Shown here in pieces: positions 54,376-62,487 of a stretch of DNA of 64,000 nt. Origin of the DNA: Kordiimonas sp. GTDB taxonomy: Bacteria; Pseudomonadota; Alphaproteobacteria; Sphingomonadales; Emcibacteraceae. Numbering within the stretch: position 1 is the first letter of the stretch; every line of letters begins with the position of its first letter. The DNA lies in contig PADB01000009.1 of assembly GCA_002700365.1 (NCBI GenBank), positions 271,284 through 335,283 on the forward strand, given 5' to 3'. Under the pieces are notes generated by a model. It ran no database searches. It saw nothing but the letters and a program-made list of their open reading frames with translations, and had not been told where the DNA came from. The position numbers and the translations under genes were made by a program.

Positions 54376-55754
54376 CCTGATGTCCTGTCCCGGGATGTTT
54401 GCCGTAGATTTTCAGTAATAAAACCGCGGCGTTTCATGACCCATAATAAAATCAATCCCGGCACTGCTGCCACCGTGGTAAGAACAAAAAAATCAACCCA
54501 ACCAATCATGTCGGCCCAAACCCCGGAAGGGGCGGACAGGAAATTACGCCCCACAGCCGCCAGTGACGACAGCAACGCATATTGAGTTGCCGTAAAAGCC
54601 ACATTGCATAATCCCGAAAGAAAAGTCACTAATACAGCAAGCCCCATACCACTGGCAAAATTTTCAAAACCAATGGCAAAGGCCAACATTCTCACGTCAT
54701 GCCCCATGTCCGCCAATACAGCAAAGCTTAAATTGGAAATCATCATCAGAAACCCTGTCAGCAGCAGCCCCCGATACATTCCCAACAAAGGCAAAAGAAG
54801 CCCCCCCAGGTAAGTCCCCACAATCAAACTGGCAAAGCCCAACACTTTATTGGCATAGGCAATTTCCGCCTTACTAAAATCAAGGTCCACTAATAAGGGC
54901 GCCGTCATAATGGACGCCATGCTATCCCCCATTTTATAGACCAGCACAAACACCACAATCAGAAGCCAACCGGGCCGGGTCATAAATTCCTTAAACGGCA
55001 GCACCACCGCCTCATACATCCAAAGGGCCAGCCGTTTACCAGCCCCCGGCTTCCCATCATCCAGCATTGCCGCGAACCGGGCGTCTTCCTGTTTTATAAA
55101 GTCAGACGGTTTTTCTTCTGGCTCCCCGGCGTATAGCACCGCCAGCGTGCCAAACAACAGCAACCCCGTCATTGCGAAATAGGTTTCCTGCCACCCCCAA
55201 ACATCCGCCAATAATAATGCACCCGCGCCTGCAACCAGATACCCTACGCGGGAACCAAATTGTATCATCGCCGATCCCGCAGGCAATTCTTCGTCCTTCA
55301 GTATCTCAATACGATAGGCATCAATAACAATATCCTGGCTGGCACTAAAAAAGGCGACACTAACAGCAAATAGGCCCGTCATGGCGGCATCGACGCCGGG
55401 CTCCGTACTGCCCAGCCCCATGACGGCCACGGCCAGACATCCTTGAATTACAAACAGCCAGCTACGCCGCCGGCCAAACATTCGCCCCAAAACAGGCAGA
55501 GGCATCCGGTCAATAACCGGAGACCATAAAAACTTCAGAGAGTACGGCGTCCCGACCATGGCAAACAGACCAATGGTTGACCGGGTCACCCCCTCTTCCG
55601 CCAGCCAGTAGCCCAGTGTCGATAACGTCAATGTCAGCGGAAATCCGCTCGCTATGCCCAGACAAAACACCACCAGCAGGCGCGGCCGCAAATAAAGCGA
55701 TACCGCCCGGTAAAGGCCAGTTTCTTTTGTTGTGGACTCAGACGGGAACGACAC
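54372..55754 (-). CDS. AmpG-like MFS transporter
   Basis: The 460-residue protein has about 12 transmembrane helices of the PAT/AmpG group: GIASGFPLTLTLSTLGYWL, SLKFLWSPVIDRM and ASQDIVIDAYRIEILKDEELP. AmpG imports muropeptides for peptidoglycan recycling and beta-lactamase induction. The AmpG name is by family. No ampD or ampC lies here. Its stop overlaps that of the zinc-ribbon gene. Confidence 0.85.
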   Translation of the reverse strand: MSFPSESTTKETGLYRAVSLYLRPRLLVVFCLGIASGFPLTLTLSTLGYWLAEEGVTRSTIGLFAMVGTPYSLKFLWSPVIDRMPLPVLGRMFGRRRSWLFVIQGCLAVAVMGLGSTEPGVDAAMTGLFAVSVAFFSASQDIVIDAYRIEILKDEELPAGSAMIQFGSRVGYLVAGAGALLLADVWGWQETYFAMTGLLLFGTLAVLYAGEPEEKPSDFIKQEDARFAAMLDDGKPGAGKRLALWMYEAVVLPFKEFMTRPGWLLIVVFVLVYKMGDSMASIMTAPLLVDLDFSKAEIAYANKVLGFASLIVGTYLGGLLLPLLGMYRGLLLTGFLMMISNLSFAVLADMGHDVRMLAFAIGFENFASGMGLAVLVTFLSGLCNVAFTATQYALLSSLAAVGRNFLSAPSGVWADMIGWVDFFVLTTVAAVPGLILLWVMKRRGFITENLRQTSRDRTSG

Positions 55755-55906
55755 GGGACTTCAACACCCTTAAAATCAGATCATTATTTCAGGCCACAGC
55801 ATGCCTGCCCCCTCCATTGCCGTCAAGCATCCGCCTGTTCTATCAATGTCATAGCCAATTGCGTCCCCACAGGCTACACTTAAAAAGAGAAGCACAAGGG
55901 GGCCAT

Positions 55907-56206
55907 ATGCAACGCTTCAATCTGACAATAGACTTGCTCTATGCTGTCTGCCTTGTCGCCATCCTCTATATCAATATGGCGGCCAACGGCGGAGCTGAAT
56001 ATGTGAACCCTTATTTCCTGCTGATGGAACTCGGTCATTTCTGGCATGGCCAACACGCGCCTGGGCCTTTCCTGATCGGACAGGAAAAACTTGGCCTGCT
56101 CGCTTATCCCGTTGCTTTTATCGTCTGGTGCGTGGAAGCCTGGTTGCTGCTCTGGGTTATGCGTTTCTTCTTCCGTTTAGGCAAAAAGACCGGCAACAAA
56201 CTCTAA
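55907..56206 (+). CDS. Small membrane protein, unknown
   Basis: The 99-residue protein is started at ATG 55907, with AAGGGGG six bases upstream; a longer frame upstream lies over the AmpG gene and is not supported. Two hydrophobic segments sit at about residues 6-24 (LTIDLLYAVCLVAILYINMA) and 68-92 (LAYPVAFIVWCVEAWLLLWV). A conserved family was not recognised. It ends 2 bp from the comM stop. Confidence 0.6.
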   Translation: MQRFNLTIDLLYAVCLVAILYINMAANGGAEYVNPYFLLMELGHFWHGQHAPGPFLIGQEKLGLLAYPVAFIVWCVEAWLLLWVMRFFFRLGKKTGNKL

Positions 56207-56207
56207 T

Positions 56208-57749
56208 TCATCCCCTTAATGGTCTTAGGCGGAAGCTGAGGGCTTCGGCCAAATGTCCGCTTTCCAGTTGATCCACACCGTCCAGATCCGCAATCGTCCG
56301 TGCCACCCTGAGCACCCGGTGATATCCTCGTGCGGTCAGGCGCAGGCGATCCACCGCCTTGGCCATCATTTCCTGCCCCTCCGGGCTCAAGGGCGCGATT
56401 TTCTCCAGCATCTCCCCCTCTATCTCGGCATTGCACCCAACACCTTCCATCAGCCCCATATCGGCCAGACGCTCTTGCTGGCGTTGGCGCGTAGCCGCGA
56501 CACGCGACGCCACGACGTCACTGCCTTCCGCAGCGGGTGGCAGAGTCAGGTCAGTGGCACTGACCGCTGGCACTTCTACAAAAAGATCAAAGCGATCCAG
56601 CAATGGGCCGGAAAGTTTGGCCTGATAATCCTGTGCACATTTAGGGGCGCGGGTACAGGCCAGTTCCGCATCGCCCAAATGGCCACAACGACAGGGATTC
56701 ATTGCCGCCACCAGCTGAAAACGCGCGGGATAGGTCACATGGGCATTGGCGCGCGCCACCACCACTTCTCCGGTTTCCAATGGCTGGCGCAAACTATCCA
56801 GCACCCCGCGTTGGAATTCCGGCAGCTCATCCAGAAATAATACGCCCCGATGGGCTAGGGACACTTCCCCCGGCCGCGCCTTATGCCCGCCCCCTGTCAA
56901 TGCCGCCATGGATGCGGAATGGTGAGGGTGACGGTAAGGGCGTTCAACGCGAATGGCCCCATTGCTACCGCGACCTTCTCCGGCCACCGTTTCTCCGGCA
57001 ACGGACCTGACCAGCCCGACTTCCAATGCTTCCGCAGGGCTAAGCGGCGGCAACAACCCCGGCAGGCGCGCGGCCAACATGGACTTACCCGATCCAGGTG
57101 GGCCGATCATCAATATATTATGTCCCCCTGCCGCGGCCACCTCCAATGCCCGCTTGGCCGTTTCCTGTCCCTTGATATCTTTCAGGTCCGGGCCTGTGGC
57201 CTGATGGTGTTCCACCACCATTTCAGGTGGCGATAATACTTGCGTCCCTTTGATATGGTTCAAAAGGGACAGTAAATGATCGGCAGCAATGATTTCCACT
57301 TCGCCGGCCCAGACGGCCTCACTCCCCACAGCGGCGGGGCAGATAATACCCATATCATCGGCCATGGCCTGCATAGTGGCGGGCAAAGCCCCGGGCACCG
57401 CTTGTAATGCACCGTCCAGCCCCAATTCCCCGATCACCACATAAGGATCAATATCTTCCTGCGCCACCACACCTAACGCCACCAATAACCCCATCGCGAT
57501 CGGTAAGTCGTAATGACTGCCTTCCTTGGGCAGATCCGCCGGGGCCAGGTTAACGGTGATCCGCTTGGGCGGCAACGCCAACCCCACGGCAGATAAAGCA
57601 GACCGCACACGCTCGCGGCTTTCCGCCACGGCTTTATCCGGCAATCCCACAACGGTAAACGCTGGCAGACCACCCGCCACATGCACCTGCACATCCACAG
57701 GCCGACCTTCTATACCGACAAAAGCAATCGTGCTGACATGTGCAACCAA
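56208..57749 (-). CDS. comM: YifB/ComM-family Mg-chelatase-like AAA ATPase
   Basis: ComM is a branch-migration helicase used in natural transformation. The 513-residue protein has the N-terminal ChlI-like domain (VQVHVAGGLPAFTVVGLPDK), the AAA core with Walker A MIGPPGSGKSMLAARLPGLL and Walker B VLFLDELPEFQ, and the C-terminal Mg-chelatase domain (LRVARTIADLDGVDQLE). Length and order are standard. The mobile cassette lies just upstream, starting about 120 bp before the gene. Confidence 0.93.
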   Translation of the reverse strand: MVAHVSTIAFVGIEGRPVDVQVHVAGGLPAFTVVGLPDKAVAESRERVRSALSAVGLALPPKRITVNLAPADLPKEGSHYDLPIAMGLLVALGVVAQEDIDPYVVIGELGLDGALQAVPGALPATMQAMADDMGIICPAAVGSEAVWAGEVEIIAADHLLSLLNHIKGTQVLSPPEMVVEHHQATGPDLKDIKGQETAKRALEVAAAGGHNILMIGPPGSGKSMLAARLPGLLPPLSPAEALEVGLVRSVAGETVAGEGRGSNGAIRVERPYRHPHHSASMAALTGGGHKARPGEVSLAHRGVLFLDELPEFQRGVLDSLRQPLETGEVVVARANAHVTYPARFQLVAAMNPCRCGHLGDAELACTRAPKCAQDYQAKLSGPLLDRFDLFVEVPAVSATDLTLPPAAEGSDVVASRVAATRQRQQERLADMGLMEGVGCNAEIEGEMLEKIAPLSPEGQEMMAKAVDRLRLTARGYHRVLRVARTIADLDGVDQLESGHLAEALSFRLRPLRG

Positions 57750-57867
57750 CAGGCACCCCCCAATTCAGACCTTACGTTAAGGCCAGATTATGAATAAGCC
57801 TTGTGTAATCACCTGAACTTTAACAGTAAAGAGTGCTTCTCGAAAAGCCTATTTGTGTAAACCCCGA

Positions 57868-57927
57868 ATCTGCTGGTCATGCCAGCGGGACAGGCACAGC
57901 ATTGACGTCACGGCGCCAATCAGGGCC
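57868..57927. repeat. Direct repeat, copy 1 (60 bp) at distal end of the toxin cassette
   Basis: This is an exact 60-bp copy of 58839-58898, starting ATCTGCTGGTCATGCCAGCG. It holds the palindrome TGACGTCA and a small GCTGG/CCAGC hairpin. Read leftward it continues into an open tail (I-R-G-L-H-K-stop), which is probably the original end of the yjdF-like gene. Confidence 0.95.
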
Positions 57928-57950
57928 TATAACAAGCCCTATAGCCTAAG

Positions 57951-58769
57951 TTAGGTTTTTGCCAGCCTTCTGAGGGTACCTTTATACTTTTGTATAAAGT
58001 CATCAGGAAGAGTCTCGGTCCCATAGAACATTGCAGAATCAACGCCATCTGCATGAGATAATCCCGCCTGTTTCCGTATGGACTTAACTAATTTTTTCCC
58101 GACAGAGCGACCAGGAAAATGGGGAATATTAGCCACCCTTTCTGACTCTTTTATAGTCTTTCTTTTTAGGATCCCAGTTCTTTTTTCCCTATACTTATAA
58201 CGAATAAGATCAACTGTATTATTCCAATGATTTTCAAAGTAAATATGATGCGTTCGTAAAAGTTTTTCTAATTCATTATAAGAAAGGGACTTCTCAGCTT
58301 TTTCTATTCTTCTGGAACGCCTTCTAATCCAAGCTGCCATCTCTCGGATTTCAGCATCAGATAAGTCATGCATCTTGTGCTTCTTATTCTTCGGTAAAAC
58401 AGTATGCGAGGCAACTTTTAACATAAAGCTGTATAGCAGATCTTCATTAGCTCTAGTCGTAAGCGTATAGCCATTTTTATCCAAGTGACAAAGCATTGCC
58501 ACAAGAGCAGCCCTTTTGTTGCCATTATGAAACGGGTGATTTGAGCAAACCCCATAACACAATGTCGCAGCGTTATCTATCGGATCAGGATATTTTAATT
58601 GACCTGAGAAACCAGCCCGCTGTCTTTCAGCTGCAGATTCTAGTAGCCCATCATTCTTGATTCCTGATGGCGATATCGGATCATCTGAATTAGCTGCATC
58701 AATTGTTAAACGATAATGGATATTTTTAATCTCATCGACACTCAGGAACTTTAAATTGGACAAAACCAT
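57951..58769 (-). CDS. Doc/Fic-type toxin fused to a HicA-like domain
   Basis: The 272-residue protein has a Doc/Fic domain at about residues 1-155 with the signature NHPFHNGNKRAALVAML (77-93). The NKR ending, rather than NGR, marks Doc kinases that phosphorylate EF-Tu. After a linker, residues about 163-238 (SYNELEKLLRTHHIYF; VANIPHFPGRSVGKKLV and IRKQAGLS) resemble the HicA mRNA interferase fold, but the catalytic His position of HicA is not conserved. No antitoxin gene is adjacent. AGGTG lies before the ATG, and a 14-bp palindrome lies upstream. Foreign-looking codon and base use. Function is inferred only. Confidence 0.7.
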   Translation of the reverse strand: MVLSNLKFLSVDEIKNIHYRLTIDAANSDDPISPSGIKNDGLLESAAERQRAGFSGQLKYPDPIDNAATLCYGVCSNHPFHNGNKRAALVAMLCHLDKNGYTLTTRANEDLLYSFMLKVASHTVLPKNKKHKMHDLSDAEIREMAAWIRRRSRRIEKAEKSLSYNELEKLLRTHHIYFENHWNNTVDLIRYKYREKRTGILKRKTIKESERVANIPHFPGRSVGKKLVKSIRKQAGLSHADGVDSAMFYGTETLPDDFIQKYKGTLRRLAKT

Positions 58770-58797
58770 TCACACCTATAAGTTATTACCATAAGAG

Positions 58798-58811
58798 CTA
58801 ATATATATTAG
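58798..58811. promoter_or_regulatory. Palindrome upstream of the Doc-HicA-like gene
   Basis: CTAATATATATTAG is a perfect 14-bp palindrome over the presumed -10 region (TATATT with a TTGAAG -35 at 58821-58826, spacing 15). It could be an autoregulatory operator, as in other toxin-antitoxin units. It is A/T-only in its core, so chance occurrence in A+T-rich DNA is possible. Confidence 0.35.
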
Positions 58812-58822
58812 GTTGCATCTCT

Positions 58823-59437
58823 TCAAGGTTTTTTCATCATCTGCTGGTCATGCCAGCGGGACAGGCACAGCATTGACGTCACGGCGCCAATCAGGGCCAG
58901 CAGCATATCCTTTTGCGTGTCCCACTGATCGCCCTGCATGGCCAAAAAGGCATCCGCTTCCTGCTCCAGCGTAATTGCCCCCCAATATTCCAGCAACTCA
59001 TAAGCCGCACTAATCCCCAATGTGGACAGAATAATCAGGCCATAAAACCAGAAACCACCTTGCAGTGGCGATGTTCGTTTTAAGAATTCCCGGATCACCA
59101 GTGCTGGCACAAATCCTTGGGCAAAATGCCCCACCCCGTCAAAATGATTACGGCTAAGGTCAAAAGCATCACGCAGGTCATTAAACAGCGGCACTTCCGC
59201 GTATGTATAATGCGCGCCCACCAGCAATAACAGGCTATGCAGGAACAGTAGGCTATAGGTCATGACTGTTAAGGGAAAGATACGCCAGCAGACGGCACAG
59301 AAAAGGAAGGCGGCGATGGCCGGGCTGGCCTCCAGCCACCAGACCACCCGGTCGGCGGCATCTATCCATGACCACACCAGCACCCCGATAAAAATCAGGG
59401 CATACCCCCCTAATAGTCGGTCACTGTGATACGTCAT
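58823..59437 (-). CDS. yjdF: DUF2238/YjdF-like inner-membrane protein with a cassette-derived C-terminus
   Basis: The 204-residue membrane protein has about five or six helices and the DUF2238 signature LSRNHFDGVGHFAQGFVPAL with the histidines. The gene ends in ...HDQQ-MMKKP-stop; the last five residues are encoded by the inserted cassette. The copy of its 3' end left at 57868-57927 would give HDQQ-IRGLHK-stop, probably the ancestral tail. The ATG at 59437 is used because AGGGGA lies seven bases upstream. The function is unknown. Confidence 0.8.
   Translation of the reverse strand: MTYHSDRLLGGYALIFIGVLVWSWIDAADRVVWWLEASPAIAAFLFCAVCWRIFPLTVMTYSLLFLHSLLLLVGAHYTYAEVPLFNDLRDAFDLSRNHFDGVGHFAQGFVPALVIREFLKRTSPLQGGFWFYGLIILSTLGISAAYELLEYWGAITLEQEADAFLAMQGDQWDTQKDMLLALIGAVTSMLCLSRWHDQQMMKKP
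58839..58898. repeat. Direct repeat, copy 2 (60 bp) inside the yjdF-like gene
   Basis: It is identical to 57868-57927 and forms codons near the end of the yjdF-like gene (ALIGAVTSMLCLSRWHDQQ). It marks the insertion point. Confidence 0.95.
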
Positions 59438-59473
59438 GATGATCCCCTGGCATATCACCTGCGTCGCAGGTCA

Positions 59474-61387
59474 CTAAAAGTAACGGGCGACCCGCAATTG
59501 CAGGAAATCATCCCGGTTAAAGGGAAACAGCGGATCCCCTGCCCCCATCGTCAGAAACAGGCGCGCATCCAGACTGACCTTCCAGTAATTCCCAAAGCGA
59601 CGGCTGGCTTCCACATTGACGAGCTTGCTTTTGCTATCCAGATCGAAAATGCCGCCGACCAGCAATGTCGTGTCATCCACATCATTTGCTGTCCAGCGAA
59701 GGCCCGCAAAGATATCATCCTCAAAAGGGGAGAAGCCGTTCTCACCCCGTTCATCATAAAGGTATTCCAGCAGAATACCTAAATCGCTTTCGCCACCACC
59801 CAGGCCATAAAAGGTGTATTCAAAGCCACCGACCCCGGCAAAAAACTTTTCAACGTCGCCTGTTTGATAAATGGCTTCACCCTTCACCAATAAGGCCCCT
59901 ATGGTGGCCTGAACATCAAGTCCCGTCTGCCCAATGGTTGCATAGCGCGGTATCAACACCGGTGTCAGACCATCAAATCCGGCGACAAAGGTCAGGTCGC
60001 GGTTGGTCCCCCGAAAGTGATATAACCCCACATCGACATTGCCGATCACATGCGACCAGCGCGCCGCCCAATCCACATGCCATTCTTCATCGTTGCTTTC
60101 ATAAATAGTCTGATCGGTGTCCACTTCCATTGCCAGACGCGGCCGCCCTTTCAGTCCGGCATATTCCTTCTGCCGGAAATAGGTCATGACATAGGCCGAA
60201 AACACCCCAAATTCCGTCTGATAAGCCGCAGATATCATTGGCTGACCCAATTTATCTTCCTGATCTATATCCTCAAGCAGATCATCCTGATTTAGTATAT
60301 CCACAAGATGATGCGATTCCGTCACCCCCCAAAACACGCTATCTACACCCGCGGTTACGGTCAGGTTATCCCATACATGCACCAGTTTAAATTCCCGCAA
60401 ATCCACATGGCTGCGCTCATTATCACGAAAATCAACACGGCCAAATGCCGTCGCGATAAATTGCGTCTTTCCCTCGTTCCAGAGAACCTCCAGGCTGGGT
60501 TCCGCCGCCAAAGAGCCATGGACTTTCTTCACACCGGGTAAATTGCTGCTTTGATAAAAATAGCGAAACTCGCCTTCTACATAGCCGGAAAATTCGACGC
60601 TTACGCCTTCATCCGTTGGCTCATCCGCCAGAGAAGAAAAATATGCGTCCCCAAAATTATCGCCAGCAGGAATATAACCATCATCATTAGCAACCCTGTC
60701 ATCCATCACCAATTGCCGTGGGGCCTGTTCTGTGGTCGTACGATCTGGGAAGACCTCATTTTCTTTTGCCTTGTCGTCCTCCGACAATATCGCCACGGGG
60801 GCTTCATTTGTCGGCAACGATGGCTCAACCTGGTCCACGGCATGCCCATTGGCCGCCACTGCGGAGGAATGGTGATGAGGCAAGGACGCCACCTCATGGC
60901 CCTTCTGCTCAACAACAGCTTTATGTCCGACAAGGGCCGCCCATTCCCCGGCGTCCGCAGTAGAAAAATCCAATACTAACCGGTGATACGGATTAGCATT
61001 TGGGGGCAAGGTGAATTGATGAACAAGGCGTGCTGGTTGGCGAAATTGCAAGGTCAGCCGGGTGGCTTTATCATCGCCCGGGACCAGTTCCACTTTTTTC
61101 ACAACACCAACGGCCATATTACGCAACTGCTGTTCATTCACAACCGCGTTAAGGGGGCTGTTCGCTAATTCTAATGTGACACGGGTGGGGTCTTCCTCAA
61201 AAACGACGGATGGCGTATCCGGATAGCTCAATTCCACCACCAACCGTGTTTTTTCTGGATGCTTGCCCGTCCGCAGGCCTAAAATGTCTGCATGTGCATC
61301 CACAAAAGACAGGGAAATCCCTGTCATTCCCATCAGGGCGACAACACATGTCGATCCCAATCTTTTTGCCCATAGGCCCGTTGTCAT
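59474..61387 (-). CDS. AMIN-domain protein with C-terminal beta-barrel
   Basis: The 637-residue secreted protein has a signal peptide cleaved near residue 33 (VDAHA/DILG). An AMIN domain spans about 34-145 (TRLVVELSYPDTPSVVF, TRLTLQFRQPARLVHQFTL), and a low-complexity linker runs to about 250. A beta-rich domain with aromatic and alternating residues covers about 270-637, starting EFSGYVEGEFRYFYQ and ending in RVARYF as outer-membrane barrels do. AMIN domains localise to peptidoglycan or the septum. The start at 61387 has AGGGGAG upstream. The whole fusion was not recognised as a described family. Confidence 0.6.
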   Translation of the reverse strand: MTTGLWAKRLGSTCVVALMGMTGISLSFVDAHADILGLRTGKHPEKTRLVVELSYPDTPSVVFEEDPTRVTLELANSPLNAVVNEQQLRNMAVGVVKKVELVPGDDKATRLTLQFRQPARLVHQFTLPPNANPYHRLVLDFSTADAGEWAALVGHKAVVEQKGHEVASLPHHHSSAVAANGHAVDQVEPSLPTNEAPVAILSEDDKAKENEVFPDRTTTEQAPRQLVMDDRVANDDGYIPAGDNFGDAYFSSLADEPTDEGVSVEFSGYVEGEFRYFYQSSNLPGVKKVHGSLAAEPSLEVLWNEGKTQFIATAFGRVDFRDNERSHVDLREFKLVHVWDNLTVTAGVDSVFWGVTESHHLVDILNQDDLLEDIDQEDKLGQPMISAAYQTEFGVFSAYVMTYFRQKEYAGLKGRPRLAMEVDTDQTIYESNDEEWHVDWAARWSHVIGNVDVGLYHFRGTNRDLTFVAGFDGLTPVLIPRYATIGQTGLDVQATIGALLVKGEAIYQTGDVEKFFAGVGGFEYTFYGLGGGESDLGILLEYLYDERGENGFSPFEDDIFAGLRWTANDVDDTTLLVGGIFDLDSKSKLVNVEASRRFGNYWKVSLDARLFLTMGAGDPLFPFNRDDFLQLRVARYF

Positions 61388-61544
61388 ATTGCTCCCCTTG
61401 CGTGGTGACTCATTAACATTTTGCCTCATCTTTACAGGCAGATATGTAAAAGCACCTAACTTTCGCTAAATATTAACCATTTTTTAAGGAAAATTTGATT
61501 AAAATTAAGCGGGTCTTTCTTTATAATGCACAAGAAAGACAAAG

Positions 61545-61570
61545 AAAAAAGCCCCAATTGGGGCTTTTTT
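61545..61570. terminator. Bidirectional terminator, perfect 26-bp palindrome
   Basis: AAAAAAGCCCC-AATT-GGGGCTTTTTT folds into a perfect stem. On the leftward strand it ends the LolA-like gene's transcript, 45 bp past its stop. Confidence 0.85.
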
Positions 61571-61614
61571 TCATCTTACATGGGAAAGTAAGTCTGACGC
61601 TGGCGTTGATTGTC

Positions 61615-62436
61615 TTATTTGATACGTTGCAAGGCGGAACGATGAAAGTCATTTTCATCCAATCCCTTACGGAATTCATAGCGATTCCATATCAGACGGG
61701 TTGCCTTCTTAGTCTTATGATTAATCATCCGCAAATCATGGGCGCGCCAATATTGGCCCAAATATTTACCATATTTATGAAAACTCAACGTTTTCATCAG
61801 GCTGCCGCGACGATCATAGTACTTAATGCGTTGCTGACGATATTCCGTAAGATCAATAAACAATTCTAATTTTTTATAACCGGAATTTTCATAACGTGGC
61901 CGCGCCTCAACAACGGCGCAGGTAAAATCACCACATGGCTCATCACGCAACCAGCGATACGTATATTTATCGACTTCCCACGACGCCATATCCTCATAAG
62001 AAAATTCACTGCCGACAAATGAACCGGATTTATTCACGGATGAAATGCGTTTTACCCGTTTAATCGCCGGAAGAAAAATCCATTGGTCATCAGGGTCCAG
62101 AATTTTTGAATGCGTCAACAATACCGTCCCCTTCACATCGCGAGGACGATCAAATATCACCAGTGATTTATCCCCGGCGTCACGGCTGGCCACCTCATAG
62201 GTCAAAATTTTAAGCTGCCGGACGCTACGCTGTCCGTGGGCGTTGGTAAGCTCCATAATGACCTGCACCTCGCTATCGCCAAAGCCACGGTCTCTTCTAT
62301 CCGTTTCAACGGCAATTTCCAAACCATAGGTTTGCGCGTCCTGCCCCTCACCGGGGGCGGCCCATGTCATTATCGTTCCCATAGGGATCAATAACAACGC
62401 CAAGAGTAGGCTACATATTTTCTGCATTTTTATCAT
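61615..62436 (-). CDS. LolA-like periplasmic lipoprotein-sorting family protein
   Basis: The 273-residue protein has a signal peptide (cleaved near residue 26, TMTWA/APGEG). The unclosed-barrel domain is of the outer-membrane lipoprotein-sorting family, with VLLTHSKILDPDDQWIFLP, AIKRVKRISSVNKSGSFVGS and SEFSYEDMASWEVDKYTYRW. Family members usually partner an RND exporter; none is in the window. It lies between an RTX protein gene and the AMIN-barrel gene. Confidence 0.75.
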   Translation of the reverse strand: MIKMQKICSLLLALLLIPMGTIMTWAAPGEGQDAQTYGLEIAVETDRRDRGFGDSEVQVIMELTNAHGQRSVRQLKILTYEVASRDAGDKSLVIFDRPRDVKGTVLLTHSKILDPDDQWIFLPAIKRVKRISSVNKSGSFVGSEFSYEDMASWEVDKYTYRWLRDEPCGDFTCAVVEARPRYENSGYKKLELFIDLTEYRQQRIKYYDRRGSLMKTLSFHKYGKYLGQYWRAHDLRMINHKTKKATRLIWNRYEFRKGLDENDFHRSALQRIK

Positions 62437-62487
62437 GGGGGTATCTTACGGCCATAAACGTTAGGAAGACATTACCAAAGTGTCCCT

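Larger units (their letters stand above)
57868..58838. mobile_element. 971-bp toxin cassette inserted at the 3' end of a yjdF-like gene
   Basis: Between the two 60-bp repeats lies a unit with one gene (57951-58769), its promoter region and 23 bp of spacer. The unit is more A+T-rich than the flanks. It enters the reading frame of the yjdF-like gene exactly after the repeat and gives it the new tail MMKKP-stop. It has no integrase, transposase or terminal inverted repeats, so it must move by enzymes supplied elsewhere or by homologous recombination. A hairpin spans the junction at 57924-57946. Confidence 0.75.

Noticed and set aside
55577..55906. Long N-terminal extension of the small membrane protein
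   Set aside because: It runs opposite the AmpG-like gene and lacks a ribosome-binding site; the ATG at 55907 has a strong one.
57942..57956. Integron-like GTTAGGT core next to the cassette
   Set aside because: A GTTRRRY match and a near-mirror copy are seen, but they lie back to back with no attC-sized palindromic arm, and the 60-bp repeat explains the boundary better.
57868..58898. Insertion sequence explanation of the cassette
   Set aside because: No transposase and no terminal inverted repeats; the repeats are 60 bp, far longer than IS target duplications.
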